From: Eretmocerus hayati
Lineage: Eukaryota; Arthropoda; Insecta; Hymenoptera; Aphelinidae
Assembly (NCBI GenBank): GCA_029851415.1
Contig: CM056743.1
Span: 89,316,501 to 89,380,500, forward strand
Length of the DNA stretch: 64,000 nucleotides
Reading direction: 5' to 3'
Shown: positions 22,766 through 34,498 of the stretch, one piece after another
How the letters are laid out: each line of letters opens with the position of its first letter
Numbering within the stretch: position 1 is the stretch's first letter
Program-made: the position numbers and the translations under genes
Notes under the pieces: model-generated
Databases searched by the model: none
The model's input: the letters and a program-made list of their open reading frames with translations, nothing else
What the model was told of the DNA's origin: nothing

Positions 22766-24201
22766 GGTTGATAATCTTACCTCAATTAATTTATAATAAT
22801 TATGAGACACGGCGTCATGCTCCTCACTTCTGCTCGACTCGGGCGCGAAACGATGCCACGCGGATATTTCCGCGCAAATCGAAGCAAGGTCGTAAGGTTC
22901 ACGTTTATAGCGCCATCTCGACTCTGTATATACTTCATCGCACTTTCGGAAAGTAACCACTACTGTCTCTGTGAGTTGGTGGCATGAATTGCATTGTTCG
23001 CGGGACTGATTATGTGCTCATTGTTACTATATTTTGACGTTGTGTGAACGATTTCCCGAATTGTTGAGACAACGAACAAAATAGAGTCCACAGTACGATT
23101 CATGGTTCTCAGTGCAGTCTACAATGGGCACTTTTTTCTGGAACCAGAGGTGCCCAATTGAGGCAGATTTCACCGTTTAGGGGACGTGAAAACCATGCCG
23201 CCGTGGTTTTATTCGTGGGCTCCGGGTATGTACTATGTATTTACCTTGAACAACATAACCTTCACCGCTCAACGAGCGAATCGTTATAGTTTCGTTGGCC
23301 AGTGCTGCGTGATGGGAATCAAAAGTATTTGGTTATAGCGGATGCAATCATTAGATAGAACGTTTCATTCAGAGAGGCTGTGTCAAGATAATTATCACAC
23401 CCCAGCACCAATCCACATGGCTGTAGCAGGAGAAATTGACAGCAGAGAGTCGAGAAAATCAATTAAAATCAATAATTGCGCTCTGATCTGCTCTACTCCC
23501 ATATGCTCGGCCCCATTGCTCTGTCACCCTCGCAATCGCGAAGATTGGCAAAGATTGCTAATGCGACACCCGTAGCGCCATCAGCTGGACATCGCTTCGA
23601 CTATTTTTTCTTTATAATCTGCGTAAAAATATCAGCGCCATGTGGGGAGCGGAAGCCCGTGAAATGCGAGACAAGTACTACGGACTCGCCTTAACGCCAT
23701 CTTGAGTCGAATACCTCAGCTCTTGACGGACTCGGCTCAAGTAGAATCACCTCAAGTATATTGTACAGTATCTCTCCCATTTGTGTTTCGGTATTGGATA
23801 AACTTAGCTCTCGGGGTCCCCTCCTTGTATTTATCCCACAACCGAATTTCCACCTATCCACTCGGCGAGTCAGGACTCCCCAGGTGCAGTATTGAACAAC
23901 CCACGTTACGAATTACCGTAACATCAGTTACCGTGACATGTCCTGTCCATCTTCCAAAGATCTCTGCTCAGCTTGTTGGGGCAATGATCGATGCTTCATA
24001 GTCATCGATAAAGATCGAAGAATCAATGACGATCGCTACCCAAGGATTCGATGGTTTTGCTATAGATATAAGCCACTGGACGATCCATCCCTCAAATGGA
24101 CATTGAGCTTCTTGGAGTCAAGATGTCTGAGTTAGGAAGAGGAAAAACATTCTTGAACAACTCCGTATGTGCCGATGATTTCCCCCGTCTCCCCTCCCTC
24201 T
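22766..24201. other. upstream region of the OB-fold gene; no other gene recognised
   Basis: 22800-22960 is rich in CG dinucleotides and stays open on the minus strand through the start codon, so it may be 5' UTR or promoter. No TATA box is obvious. 22980-24200 holds small ORFs without signatures. Confidence 0.4.
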
Positions 24202-24468
24202 CACGGAGAGAAACAAGCGGGCAGATTTCACGCGCCGCGCTCAGCTGATGTTAGAAACTACCCGTCTCTGTTTTGAAATGGAGCGCCACGCCGAATATTT
24301 CTGAACTAACCTCCGATTTTTCGAGCGGGGTTGTCTTTTGTCCGACGGAAAGCAAAAAATATGCGCCGGGTGAAAAAAAATCGCCGAGACGCCTAGATTT
24401 TACGGGGCGCTCCCAATTGGCCGGCATGCGAGAGCGGCTACTCACATTATGCTGCTGCTCGTATCGAT

Positions 24469-24660
24469 ACCGCCTACGAAGAAAAACACTCTCATATCGT
24501 CCGACGAAAAGTAACAAGTACAAAAGTAACACGCTAATATTTGGCGAAGAGTAACACATACGCCGACTCCCGGCGAGAAGTATCACATAGAGCTCGTGCC
24601 CGTCGAAGAGTATCACTTGGCGCTCGTGCCCGACGAAAAGTAACACTTGCTGCGCTACGA
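24469..24660 (+). repeat. ~36-bp minisatellite array (left copy)
   Basis: Units such as CGACGAAAAGTAACA, GGCGAAGAGTAACACATACG, GGCGAGAAGTATCACATAG, GTCGAAGAGTATCACTTGG recur about every 33-36 bases. The array reappears inverted at 25013-25160. Confidence 0.75.
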
Positions 24661-25012
24661 AAATTTCCGGTATCTCTCAGCGATTCCGCCTATTTCTCGA
24701 AGACGGATTGATCTTTTCGAACTATTCGAAAAGGTTCCTGAAACGAGATCGATCTGGAACATTGCACATAATTTCATAATATTCCTAAACATTTCGAAAT
24801 AGCTTCACATCCTTTGGGAGTTTGGCGCAGTATAGAATGTCAGCAAATCGTTGCTTTCGACTGAACTTGTTCATTGTACAGTGGAGTTCGAGTAATATTT
24901 CCATTTGCACTTGGTTCCTTATGTTTTTGGCTTCATTTTCCACTTTGAACCATCCAAAAATATTCATTCGTTCGCAAAGGATCGGGACCAAAAATTCATT
25001 GGAATTTTCGAA

Positions 25013-25160
25013 GCCAAGTGTTTCTTTTCGTCGGGCACAAGCGCTAAATGATACTTTTCGCCGGACGTTGGCGTATGTGTTACTTCTCGTCCGAGACTAT
25101 CGCGCAAGTGTTACTCTTCGCCGGGCGTTAGCGTATGTGATACTCTTCGTAGGAGGTATC
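25013..25160 (-). repeat. ~36-bp minisatellite array (right, inverted copy)
   Basis: Reads GTGTTTCTTTTCGTCGGGC, ATGATACTTTTCGCCGGACG, GTGTTACTTCTCGTCCGAG, GTGTTACTCTTCGCCGGGCG, GTGATACTCTTCGTAGGAGG: the mirror of the 24469-24660 array. Confidence 0.75.
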
Positions 25161-25165
25161 GGTAT

Positions 25166-28032
25166 GTAACGCAGGAACTCTAAATTAACGATCCGGCATA
25201 TGTAGTATATGGCGAACATTTCCTTGAGAAATCAAAAGCGTAGGGGTGCAGGATTTTGGGACCATACTTTTTTCCCCATCACGTAAAATCCTGTAATGCA
25301 GCCTTGAATGCGAGAGGATTACATGACAACGTATACCCACGAGTCGCTATTTAATTTGGTGCAAATTTGAATGAATTTTGTTGTCTATTCAATTGATACC
25401 TTTGCTCAACTGCATAAAATAAAAGGCTCGATTTTAAACATTCCAAGAGCGTTTTGATGACAAGAATGATCAAATCTGTGTGTTATCTGTAAAGCATGAT
25501 ATAGCTCATGGGCTCTTAGTTTATATACAAAACCTGAACGAATCATTGCAAGTAGCATGGTAGCTTGGCCTTCAAATAGACACCTGAAAGAACATCTTCT
25601 CATAGGTTTGGGGTCGATAAGAAAAAGACGATTCTTTTGAATTAGCCTTGAAGTTTCACGTTTTCACAAAAATGCCCAACTTGAATCGGCTGTAGATCGT
25701 ACGCGAGATAAGATAATGACACGTTCTAAAAGGGGAACTGAAGGTTTTTTCAAGGCCAACAAGTTTTTTCTTCTGCAAAACATTGCTACGAGGCTTCCAT
25801 TTCAACTTATACGCCTCCAAAGGTGGTGCAAAGTCGTATTTTTGGGCCTTTTTTTATGTAACCGTGGGACCTACCAGATATCAATTTTTTGGACCGGTCG
25901 ATTCCTTTTTCCAAAGTGTACGACATAACGAAACATATGCGCCCAGCTAGAATGGAGAAGATGCATTCGGGTCCGAGCTACGAATATTCCAAGAGAGCGG
26001 AAAATAGGAGATAAACTGCTCAAGAATAGGACTTGAGAGATTCGTAGCGCCCACCATGGGTTCCAAAAAAATCTGAAAAGAATGTTTTTCAACTATATTC
26101 TAGTAGTACTAACGGGAAAAAAATGTTTGGGGAATTTTTAAATTTCGTCGATTTTCAAAATGTTCACCTTGGTCCAGAATAACCCATATATATACAATAA
26201 TAATTATAACTATTAGCAATTATGGGACGAAGCATTCTTGTATACAAACTATAGCAAACACCCTATAGTATTGTGTATTATGTGAGCAACGGAACTAATA
26301 TGACCTAAATCAAGTTTTTAGGGAATTAAAGATAATTTTGTGGATTCTGTTTGTAAATTTTCCAACGATTTTCCAGAGGCGCGGGAAACGCTTCGAGAAC
26401 CACGATGTACTCTTGGCCCTTCTCAAATTAGTACAAAATGATACACTCAAAATCCCAAGAACTTGGTGGATTTCAAATTCTCTATCGTCACATGAACAAT
26501 AGATTTTGACATTGTTTCTCCATTTGAGGAGTAAGTCGAATTGTATATCCGTATTCACCATACTCGTTAACATAAGGCAGAAACTTCATCAGCGCGAGAA
26601 TCAGCGATAATTCGTATTCAATCACATAACCATCATTCGTTCGTGGCGACCGGTCGGTTCCAAACGCGGGCGTTGCGTCGGTTTCTCAGACGCGAGGCGC
26701 CGGCTCAGCTCGGGCAGCGCCCGAGAATCTCAGTTTGTTTACGATCTCTCTCTTTCGACGCGGGCGCCCCGACTGTAGCGGCACGCTTTCCTTTGCGTGC
26801 ATATACTCTGGTCAGAATTGAGAGTGGAATCAAGAATCGCACAATTACATAAGCCGTTAACTGGAGATGTACAGTTAGAAAACTATGAATTTTGCTCTAG
26901 AACTCATGATTCTTATTGAGATATACTCGAATCTAACACAAGCTTGGAAAGATGTTGGTTGGTTTGGATGAGATGGTGTCATTTTGGAAAAATTTCCAAT
27001 GAATTGTAGCTAGAAATAGGAATATACCATGGAACTGAATTTACGGATCAACTCGCTATTTCTCGTAAGTATGGGAGGTCGAGGAGAGACAGGCTCTAGA
27101 TTCGGAGATAGACTTGGATTATGGCTCAAGATATTTCTCCCAAGATAGTTAGAAGGATGAATAATAACTATTATTCATAATTATTAATTTTAATCAGTAA
27201 TGATGTAAATATGGATAATATAAATATGAATGATTATAGTTATTTCCCTACGTCACGTCTCTCAGACATTCGTGACTTCGTAATTTCCTCGGATGTTGCT
27301 AGGAATCGACGACCGCAGCACAAAGTGTTATTATTCGATCTTCCACGACTCAAAATGATCACTCAATAAGGTCTTTGAGGACTGACTCAGACTTATTGAT
27401 ATCCCATAAAATAGTCAGTAGTTTTACCAAAATGTTTATTTTTTTGAAACAGCATACCTCCAACTCACAGCTTATGTGATTGTGCGAATCTCGATTTCAC
27501 TCTCAATTCTGACCAGAGTATATGGGAGTATAAGTTTGCCATTTTCTAGGGAGAGGTATTTGAGAAAAAAAAGTTCTATCATCGGGGTTTGAACCTTGAC
27601 CTTTCACGTGTGAGTCCGGGACTTGACCCGCCAAGCTACCATGCTACTTGCAATGATTCGTTCAGGTTTTGTATATAAACTAAGAGCCCATGAGCTATAT
27701 CATGCTTTACAGATAACACACAGATTTGATCATTCTTGTCATCAAAAGGCTCTTGGAATGTTTAAAATCGATCCTTGTATTCTATGCAGTTGCGGAGAGG
27801 TATTAATTGAATAGAGAACAAAATTCATTCAAATTTGCACCAAATTAAATAGCGACTTGTGGGTATAAGTTCTCATGTAATCCTCTCGCATTCAAGGCTG
27901 CATTACAGGATTTTACGTGATGGGAAAAAAGTATGGTACCAAATTCGTGCACCCCTACGCTCTTGATTTCTCAAGGAAATGTTTGCCATACACTACATAT
28001 GCCGGATCAATAATTCAGAGTTTCTGCGTTAC
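25166..28032. mobile_element. 2.87-kb TIR element abutting the retrotransposon 5' LTR
   Basis: Ends GTAACGCAG...CTGCGTTAC, flanked by AT on both sides. Inverted arms of roughly 400 bases (25166-25580 and 27630-28032) match, including GTGCAGGATTTTG... region, TGATGACAAGAATGATCAAATCTGTGTG and AAGTAGCATGGTAGCTTGG. A second nested inverted pair is at about 26808-26862 / 27464-27526 (TACTCTGGTCAGAATTGAGAGTG). A GC-rich block at 26640-26800 looks promoter-like. No coding sequence. Non-autonomous DNA transposon is the likeliest reading. Confidence 0.65.
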
Positions 28033-28034
28033 AT

Positions 28035-30075
28035 TGTAAGGTACGGAATCCCGCTGTAAATTCTAAACTTTAGTTATATAGATATATAACAGTCTCTCTC
28101 CAGAGCATTTATGCACATCAACCATGTAAGTAGAATCAATCATCATCTATCGTTTCATAAAAACAATAACTTCACGTATCATTATTGTGTGAACTAACCC
28201 TTAGCTTAAACTGCTGCTTTTTATTGCATTTTTGATATTTTATTTGCTTAACGCACGCATGGGTTTTCGTTGTAACATATATATAGATCTATGTAAATAT
28301 AGCAAAAGCTGTAGAGTAGGGTATTGCCCCCGTTCAAGTCATTTTCACAGACAATCATATACTTGCAAGCAAGCACACACTTTTGTAGTTTTTCAAGTCA
28401 TCGATATTTCATTACATATCGGATATATGTGTGTCGCGTAATATACAGGCCGCTAAAGTTCGAGCCGCCTAATATATTGGTCAAGTGGGGATGCTCGTCA
28501 AACGGCTGAGGTATCGCAGCAGCGAGGACCCGGTGCGACAAGCACTTCTGGTTCTAAAGTCCACAAAGGAAGCAACAAGATCTCCAGGGATCCCGCAAGT
28601 CTTGCCATTCATTGCCGCAGAAGCTACTACCTGGACTCTTGGAAAATCGACCACGCTGCCATCACTGCTGTAGACGATCACCAACGTCGCACCAGGTCCT
28701 CGCAATTACGAGCACCACTACTTGACCGATCTCAAGTTGATTAGATCAATTTTGCGACGTAAGTAAAGTGATAAAGTGAAAAATTGAAAATCTTGAATAT
28801 TCATAACTGCACGCTCCACCTCTGGCTATTTCCCGTGGTGAATAGATTTTTAAGATTATCCTGGATATTCGCGTCCCAATACTTGGGTGTGATATCTAGG
28901 GACAGAGTACATCCTCGTCGCGAGGGTGGGATAATACCAGTCCACCTACCAACAGTTGTACGAGCCAGGCTCTAAATTCCGTATAAAGTCGACGATTGAT
29001 CGATTTATTCTTCTCAAAACTTTCAAGTAAAAGTAATGGAATTTTGAGCCAGTTCTTCCAAGAAAGAACACTGCGCAGGCAACCGGCAACGCTACCAAGA
29101 GACTTGGTATTCGTACCGTGTCAGGGGTTAAAATCAATGGGTTGGATCGTGATTTGAGTCAATTAAAATCATTAGAATCATTTAAAATCAGTAAAAGCTC
29201 ATATCAGCAGCAAGGGCTTTTATCTATGTAAAACAGCCCATAGATAATCTCTTTTCGCTTTGGAATGTTCGCAGAGTGATCTGATTCAAATTGCAAGGTA
29301 CAGAGGCACATTCACGTGAAGTGAATTCAGCAGGCCGACAAGGATATCAGAATCAAGAAAATTAGCTCCTTCTGAGCATACCCTATGTACGCCGTTTCGC
29401 GCGGTAGGATTGGAGATGTTTAGAAGCATTTGATATCAAACATACAAAATTTTCCAAGTATTATAATTCAATTTTGGACAATATACGGCTATGCTATTTT
29501 ATCTATATTCCTAGTCAACTATCATTTCAACTATGAAGCCTATATCCCCATGAATATCTGAATATAACAGTATTTCAACCATAAAAATCTTCAATTTTCA
29601 ATTTCCAAGGAAAATCATCTGAGAATTTATTTTCGGGTATATAAGTGTACAGACACTTAGATATACCAATTTTCTATCAAAAATTACTCATAAGAAAAAT
29701 CTACTACCACACAGGTCAACAGGTAGGAGCGTTGACCTATTCAAAATTTTCAGATCCAAAATATCATCTTTTGACCATAATTTGTTTATAACTTTGTGTA
29801 AGCAATTATTTTCGCCAAATGAATTATTAGGTCACCTAGCTATGACTATTACGAACAATTTAGGCTTTGGGACACGCAAATCGATCAAGATTTGACGATA
29901 CAGTAACGAATCAAGCTATTGATTCGTAAAAACCTGATGACACGTAGAATTTCAGCTTTTGTTGCATGTAATAATTTTCTAAATTGAATAGATATGCAAA
30001 AAAAGATGCATATCGTTTGACGTACGAATCTTCAGTAATTTTTTCATCCTAAATTTAAAGATCCGATACTTACAA
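28035..30075 (+). repeat. 5' LTR of the Ty3/gypsy element
   Basis: 2041 bases, TGTAAGGTACGG...GATCCGATACTTACA. It is nearly identical to 39853-42099. Followed after two bases by TGGTACCTGCCTGG (from 30078), where the primer-binding site should be; I could not assign the tRNA. Confidence 0.9.
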
Positions 30076-30746
30076 ATGGTACCTGCCTGGTGGTACGCGA
30101 ATCGTATGCCACGAACTCACATAAATTCATAAAATCGTAAAATTTTATTCAGATATTCTGGAGAATTGGGGTATAGTTGAAGCATATAAGATACCTCTTA
30201 TCAGATATTCTGCGAACATTGCAAGATATTTAGACGTAGAAAAGGTGCGTTTTTTTGGTATTTTTTGTTCTTTTTCAAGCTCACAAAAAGTTGCGTATGC
30301 AGACAGGATGCATACACTACTCGAGCAGTAGAATCACGTACTTAGTAGAATAACGACGAAAAATACTCTGTCTTTGTTTACTTCTTGGAAGAATGAGCAT
30401 CGGATGATCGATTTAAGCAGCTCACGTAGTGTAAACAAGGAAAGTCAAAGAGTATTTTTCGCCCATAAGATCCATGCATAAGAGTATAATAACAAAGGAT
30501 TATTAGCTCGAACGGGGATCTGAACTTGATTTAGACCTTTGTGATCATCAGATCATATGTTGACAAGTTGAATACAATACACCATCATACGACAACGAGT
30601 CGAGACGGGTACACTGTAGACATATAAAGTGCGTGCAATATATAGGTATACACTGAGTTATCGGCTCATCCTCATGTGCTGATCTGCGTATATACATATA
30701 GTGCGATACTCTGCTACGCGTCCATCGTGAGTAAAGGGGCCGCCCA

Positions 30747-30747
<1 letters not shown>

Positions 30748-30786
<39 letters not shown>
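30748..30786. repeat. (TA)n microsatellite
   Basis: About 17 uninterrupted TA units in the retrotransposon leader. Confidence 0.95.
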
Positions 30787-30788
<2 letters not shown>

Positions 30789-30908
30789 ACTAATCGGCGT
30801 CTACTTTTGTTCCGATATTCGCCGTGGCAACATATAGTTATACTATGCCCGTTAACCGAACACCGGTACGCAAGAGCATTAGTGCGAGTGAGACGGAGAG
30901 TCAAATAG

Positions 30909-32690
30909 GATGAATTCCACGCCAAAGTGACCTACGAAAAGGGGTCATCTCTCAGATTCTTCTTTAACTTTTTTCATTCGATTCTATGGCCCAAAATAGG
31001 AACTTCGGACCACCTATGGGGCCCAAAAAAATTTCTCCTCTCCATTGCACGCATACCCGTCAACAGACCCAAAATTGATCGTGTAAAAATCAATGCTCTT
31101 TTATTCACGAAAATGGGAATATTCCGAGTTTTTGAATAGCTATCGATATGCGGGTTGCGGCATCTGAAAGGGCATCAAAAAACCTATCGAAAACGTTGTC
31201 GAGAATTCCTTCTCTGTGATTTGGGGGCCTCCTGGAGGCAAAAGAGTGTTTTTCACTAAGATGATGATTTCTCAAAAAGCCATTTTTTTTATTTTTTTAA
31301 AATCATATATTTGACGTAAAATTTTGCGTTCTTTCGAGAAAAATGGGTTTCAGAGAAGTCTGGGGCGATCCAAGTGACTTATGAGCCATTTTTTGAAAAT
31401 TCGGTTTTTCCGGTTTCAGAAAAAGGCGATTTTCTGCGCATGCGCACAAACGTAGACTTTTGACGCCACTTTCAACGGAAAGCTGACAAAATTTCCTATA
31501 AAATGACTACCCGCAAAGTTGAAATTCATGCACTGAAACGCGATCTGCAAGGATTAATTATGTCGAATCAAAATCACATGAAAATTCAGCCCATTAACGC
31601 CTTCGTCGCGCCTGCTGAGATGACACATTCACGAGATCTTTTCGGAACTCAATTTTGAGTACGAAATTGACCTGAAAAAAATTCGGACCACATGGTTTCA
31701 ACGTAAAATTGTATGAACTTTCAAAATACGCGATGAAAAATCCCGTTGGAGGCGAACCCGAGGTGCTACATTCAATTTTTTGCCAGAAAATACGATATTT
31801 CGCATTCAAAATTGCGAAAAATTGAATGTAGCACCTCGGGTTCACCTCAAACGGGTTTTTTCATCAAATATTTTGAAAGTTCATACAATTTTACGTTGAA
31901 ACCATGTGGTCCGAATTTTTTTCAGGTCAATTTCGTACTCAAAATTGAGTCCCGAGAAGATCTCGTGAATGTGTCATCTCAGCAGGCGCTCCGAAGGCGT
32001 TAATGGGCTGAATTTTCATGTGAATTTGATTCGACATAATTAATCCTTGCAGATCGCGTTTCAGTGCATGAATTTCAACTTTGCGGGTAGTCATTTTATA
32101 GGAAATTTTGTCAGCTTTCAATTGAAAGTGGCGCCGAAAGTCCACGTTTGTGCGCATGCGCAGAAAATCGCCTTTTTCTGAAACCGGAAAAATCGAATTT
32201 TCAAAAAATGGCTCCTAAGTCACTTGGATTGCCCCAAACTTCTCTGAAACCCATTTTCTTTCGAAAGAACGCGAAATTTCACGTCAAGTATATGATTTTA
32301 AAAAAATAAAAAAAATGGCTTTTTGAGAAATCAACATTCTAGTGAAAAACACTCTTTTGCCTCCAGGAGGCCCCCAAATCACAGAAAAGGAATTTCCGAC
32401 AACATTCCCGATAGATTTTTTGATGCCCTTCCAGATGCCGCAACCCGCAAATCGATAGCTATTCAAAAACTCGAAATATTCTCATTTTCTCGAATAAAAG
32501 CGTATCGATTTTTACACGATAAATTTTGGGTCTGTTGACGGATATGCGTGCAATGGAGAGGAGAAATTATTTTTGGGCCCCATAGGTGGTCCGAAGTTCC
32601 TATTTTGGGCCATAGAATCGAATGAAAAAGGTTAAAAAAGAATCTGAGAGATGACCCCTTTCCGTAGGTCGCTTTGGCGTGGAATTCATC
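30909..32690. mobile_element. 1.78-kb near-perfect palindrome (foldback transposon) in the gypsy leader
   Basis: The arms (30909-about 31783 and about 31812-32690) are inverted copies end to end, from GATGAATTCCACGCCAAAG to its mirror CTTTGGCGTGGAATTCATC, with a loop near 31784-31811. It is flanked by direct ATAG at 30905-30908 and 32691-32694, a clean 4-bp target duplication. Short ORFs on both strands (for example 31594-31845 minus and 31746-32003 plus) are mirror images. No transposase. A diverged single arm of the same family is at about 60330-60900. Confidence 0.9.
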
Positions 32691-32747
32691 ATAGAGAACT
32701 TGAGATCGGATAACTTACTGCGTGGGTTAGACGGAGACGGAGCGAAC

Positions 32748-34498
32748 ATGCTGCCATCAGGCAATGATGCGGGCGTTTCACGGCTATCTAACCTAGAACA
32801 GGCTGGGTTCGTCGTACCAGATGCACCCGTCTTTAATAGCGGGGCAAACGGTACAAAGCCAAAGCGTCCGAAGAAACAAAAAATGCCGGAATTCCTGATA
32901 CGCCGCGCAATACTCGATCGAAAAATCGGTCGGATCCGAATGCACCGACGGGTAACATATCACGCGCTAATTCAATAAATAGTATAGCGTCATATATCGA
33001 CGCGGGTAATGACCAGATTGATAATGTCGGTCCGGACGACGACTTATTGGACTTGAATGCACCCGATGCGCTTACACACGATCGTGATTTACATCAAATG
33101 GGGAACACTGAACAGGGTTACCGCCGTAATAGAGTTGGAGATCGGGATGCCGAACACATACAGCGTGTACAATCACAACATATCGAGCAACGCCGACTTA
33201 TAGATAATGAATTAGCCCCAATTAATGACCGATTATCGTCACATGTATCACAAATTCAAGATTTGAATACAAATTTTGGAGGCCGATTGAACATTGTTGA
33301 AAATGATAATATTGTAGCTTCACGGGCTATTGAGCATTTACAAAACGGTCAAAGACAAACTACCGGTCATATTCGACAATTAACTGAAGCAAATGAACAC
33401 CTTTTGACGACGAGCAGAAATTTGAGCACGCGTCAAAATACTTTGGAACAAAGAGTAGCTACCGGAACTGCGCGAATAGATGAGGATATTCGGAGGATCC
33501 GAAGTAATACTCACAATTCCCCCGGAAATCAAAGGATGCAATCTGCATTTACACTAAAATTCAAATATGAATTACCGCGTTTTTCCGGCGAACCTAGTGA
33601 AAAGCCAATGCAATTTTTGTCTGATTTTACAGCAAATATTGGCGCGATTGAAAATAATCTTGAAAGTCTAAGATTTGCTTCACGCCAGTCCCTTCGTGGA
33701 TCTGCTCGCGAATAGTGGCTATATATAGAACCAAATGTTCGAAACTTAGAAGATTTTCGTGGACTATTTTCAAAAAAATATTGGAATGACACTGCTCAAG
33801 ATGAAATTAGACGTTCCCTCGAATATGCTTACTACACCGCGGACGAGAATGATAGTCGAAGCGAATATGTGATGAGATTGTATAATAATTTACGTTTTTT
33901 GGACGACGCTCCCTCTGAGCGCATTATGATTCGCAAATTCGCCAAACATTTTGATGAGAACCTTAGGCAAACAATCTTGCTCAAAGATATACGAACAGTT
34001 CGTGAATTAGTTGAACTATTAGAAATGCTAGATACCGCTGGTAACTTGAACTCAATTAAGCCAGGTACAAAATACGTGAATTTCAAGGATTCAAATAATG
34101 ATCGACAAAGTCGATATTCGAATTTCCAGCGTGGGCCTAGCAGCTCTAATAATTCAAATCGTGAAAGTTCTCGCGAATCAAATTCACGTTCCTCAACACA
34201 ACGCGCATCTACACCCGTGCCACCGCGTTTATACAATCCAAATGGTAATCGAACTGATAATCGGAATGTATCAGCTGATCGGTCTGGGAACACCTCAAGT
34301 ACATTTCGACCTGCACAACGACCAGAGCGTAATGATACAAGCGGTACACGGAACTCTGGAGATAGAAGTCGCGAATTTTCGAATTCACGGAATAATGCGC
34401 GTAGTCAAGATAAAAAAGCGCCTATAAAAGAGATCAAGGTTTCGGAAAAACAAGGGCCTGACAGCGAGTCGTCGGAAAACGAAGAGTCGTTGCAGTAA
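32748..34498 (+). pseudogene. Ty3/gypsy gag (frameshifted, one stop)
   Basis: Structural protein of the retrotransposon particle. ATG at 32748 (MLPSGNDAGVSRLSNLEQ). The frame changes at the A6 run near 32878-32883 and then stays the same to the TAA at 34496-34498, except for a TAG at 33713-33715. The capsid-type region begins about 33550 (LKFKYELPRFSGEPSEKPMQ). The C-terminus (34090-34498) is low-complexity, rich in Asn, Ser and Arg (SSNNSNRESSRESNSRSS), and has no CCHC zinc knuckle. Pol overlaps the end in the -1 frame (open from about 34447), the usual gypsy arrangement. Confidence 0.85.

Larger units (their letters stand above)
24202..25164. mobile_element. foldback-like element, left portion (right end at 42100-42364)
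   Basis: 24202-24468 is the inverted copy of 42100-42364 (ends CACGGAGAGAAA and TTTCTCTCCGTG). Inside lie two opposed arrays of a ~36-bp unit, 24469-24660 (AAGTAACAC...CGACGAAGAGTATCAC type) and 25013-25160 (the mirror). The element is interrupted after GGTATCGGTAT at 25165; its missing right terminus is the block beginning ATACGAGGAGCAGC after the retrotransposon's 3' LTR. Reassembled it would be about 1.2 kb. No transposase. Confidence 0.75.

Noticed and set aside
24469..25160. CRISPR-like alternation of ~36-base repeats
   Set aside because: Units are tandem and degenerate with no unique spacers, on a eukaryotic background, and belong to a foldback element.
27580..27650. tRNA gene on the minus strand (CAC anticodon-like loop, GGTTCAAACC box)
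   Set aside because: T-arm and acceptor stems do not pair properly; at best a tRNA-derived relic.
31594..32003. Pair of 83-85-codon ORFs with nearly the same protein on opposite strands
   Set aside because: Mirror symmetry of the palindrome at 30909-32690, not duplicated genes.
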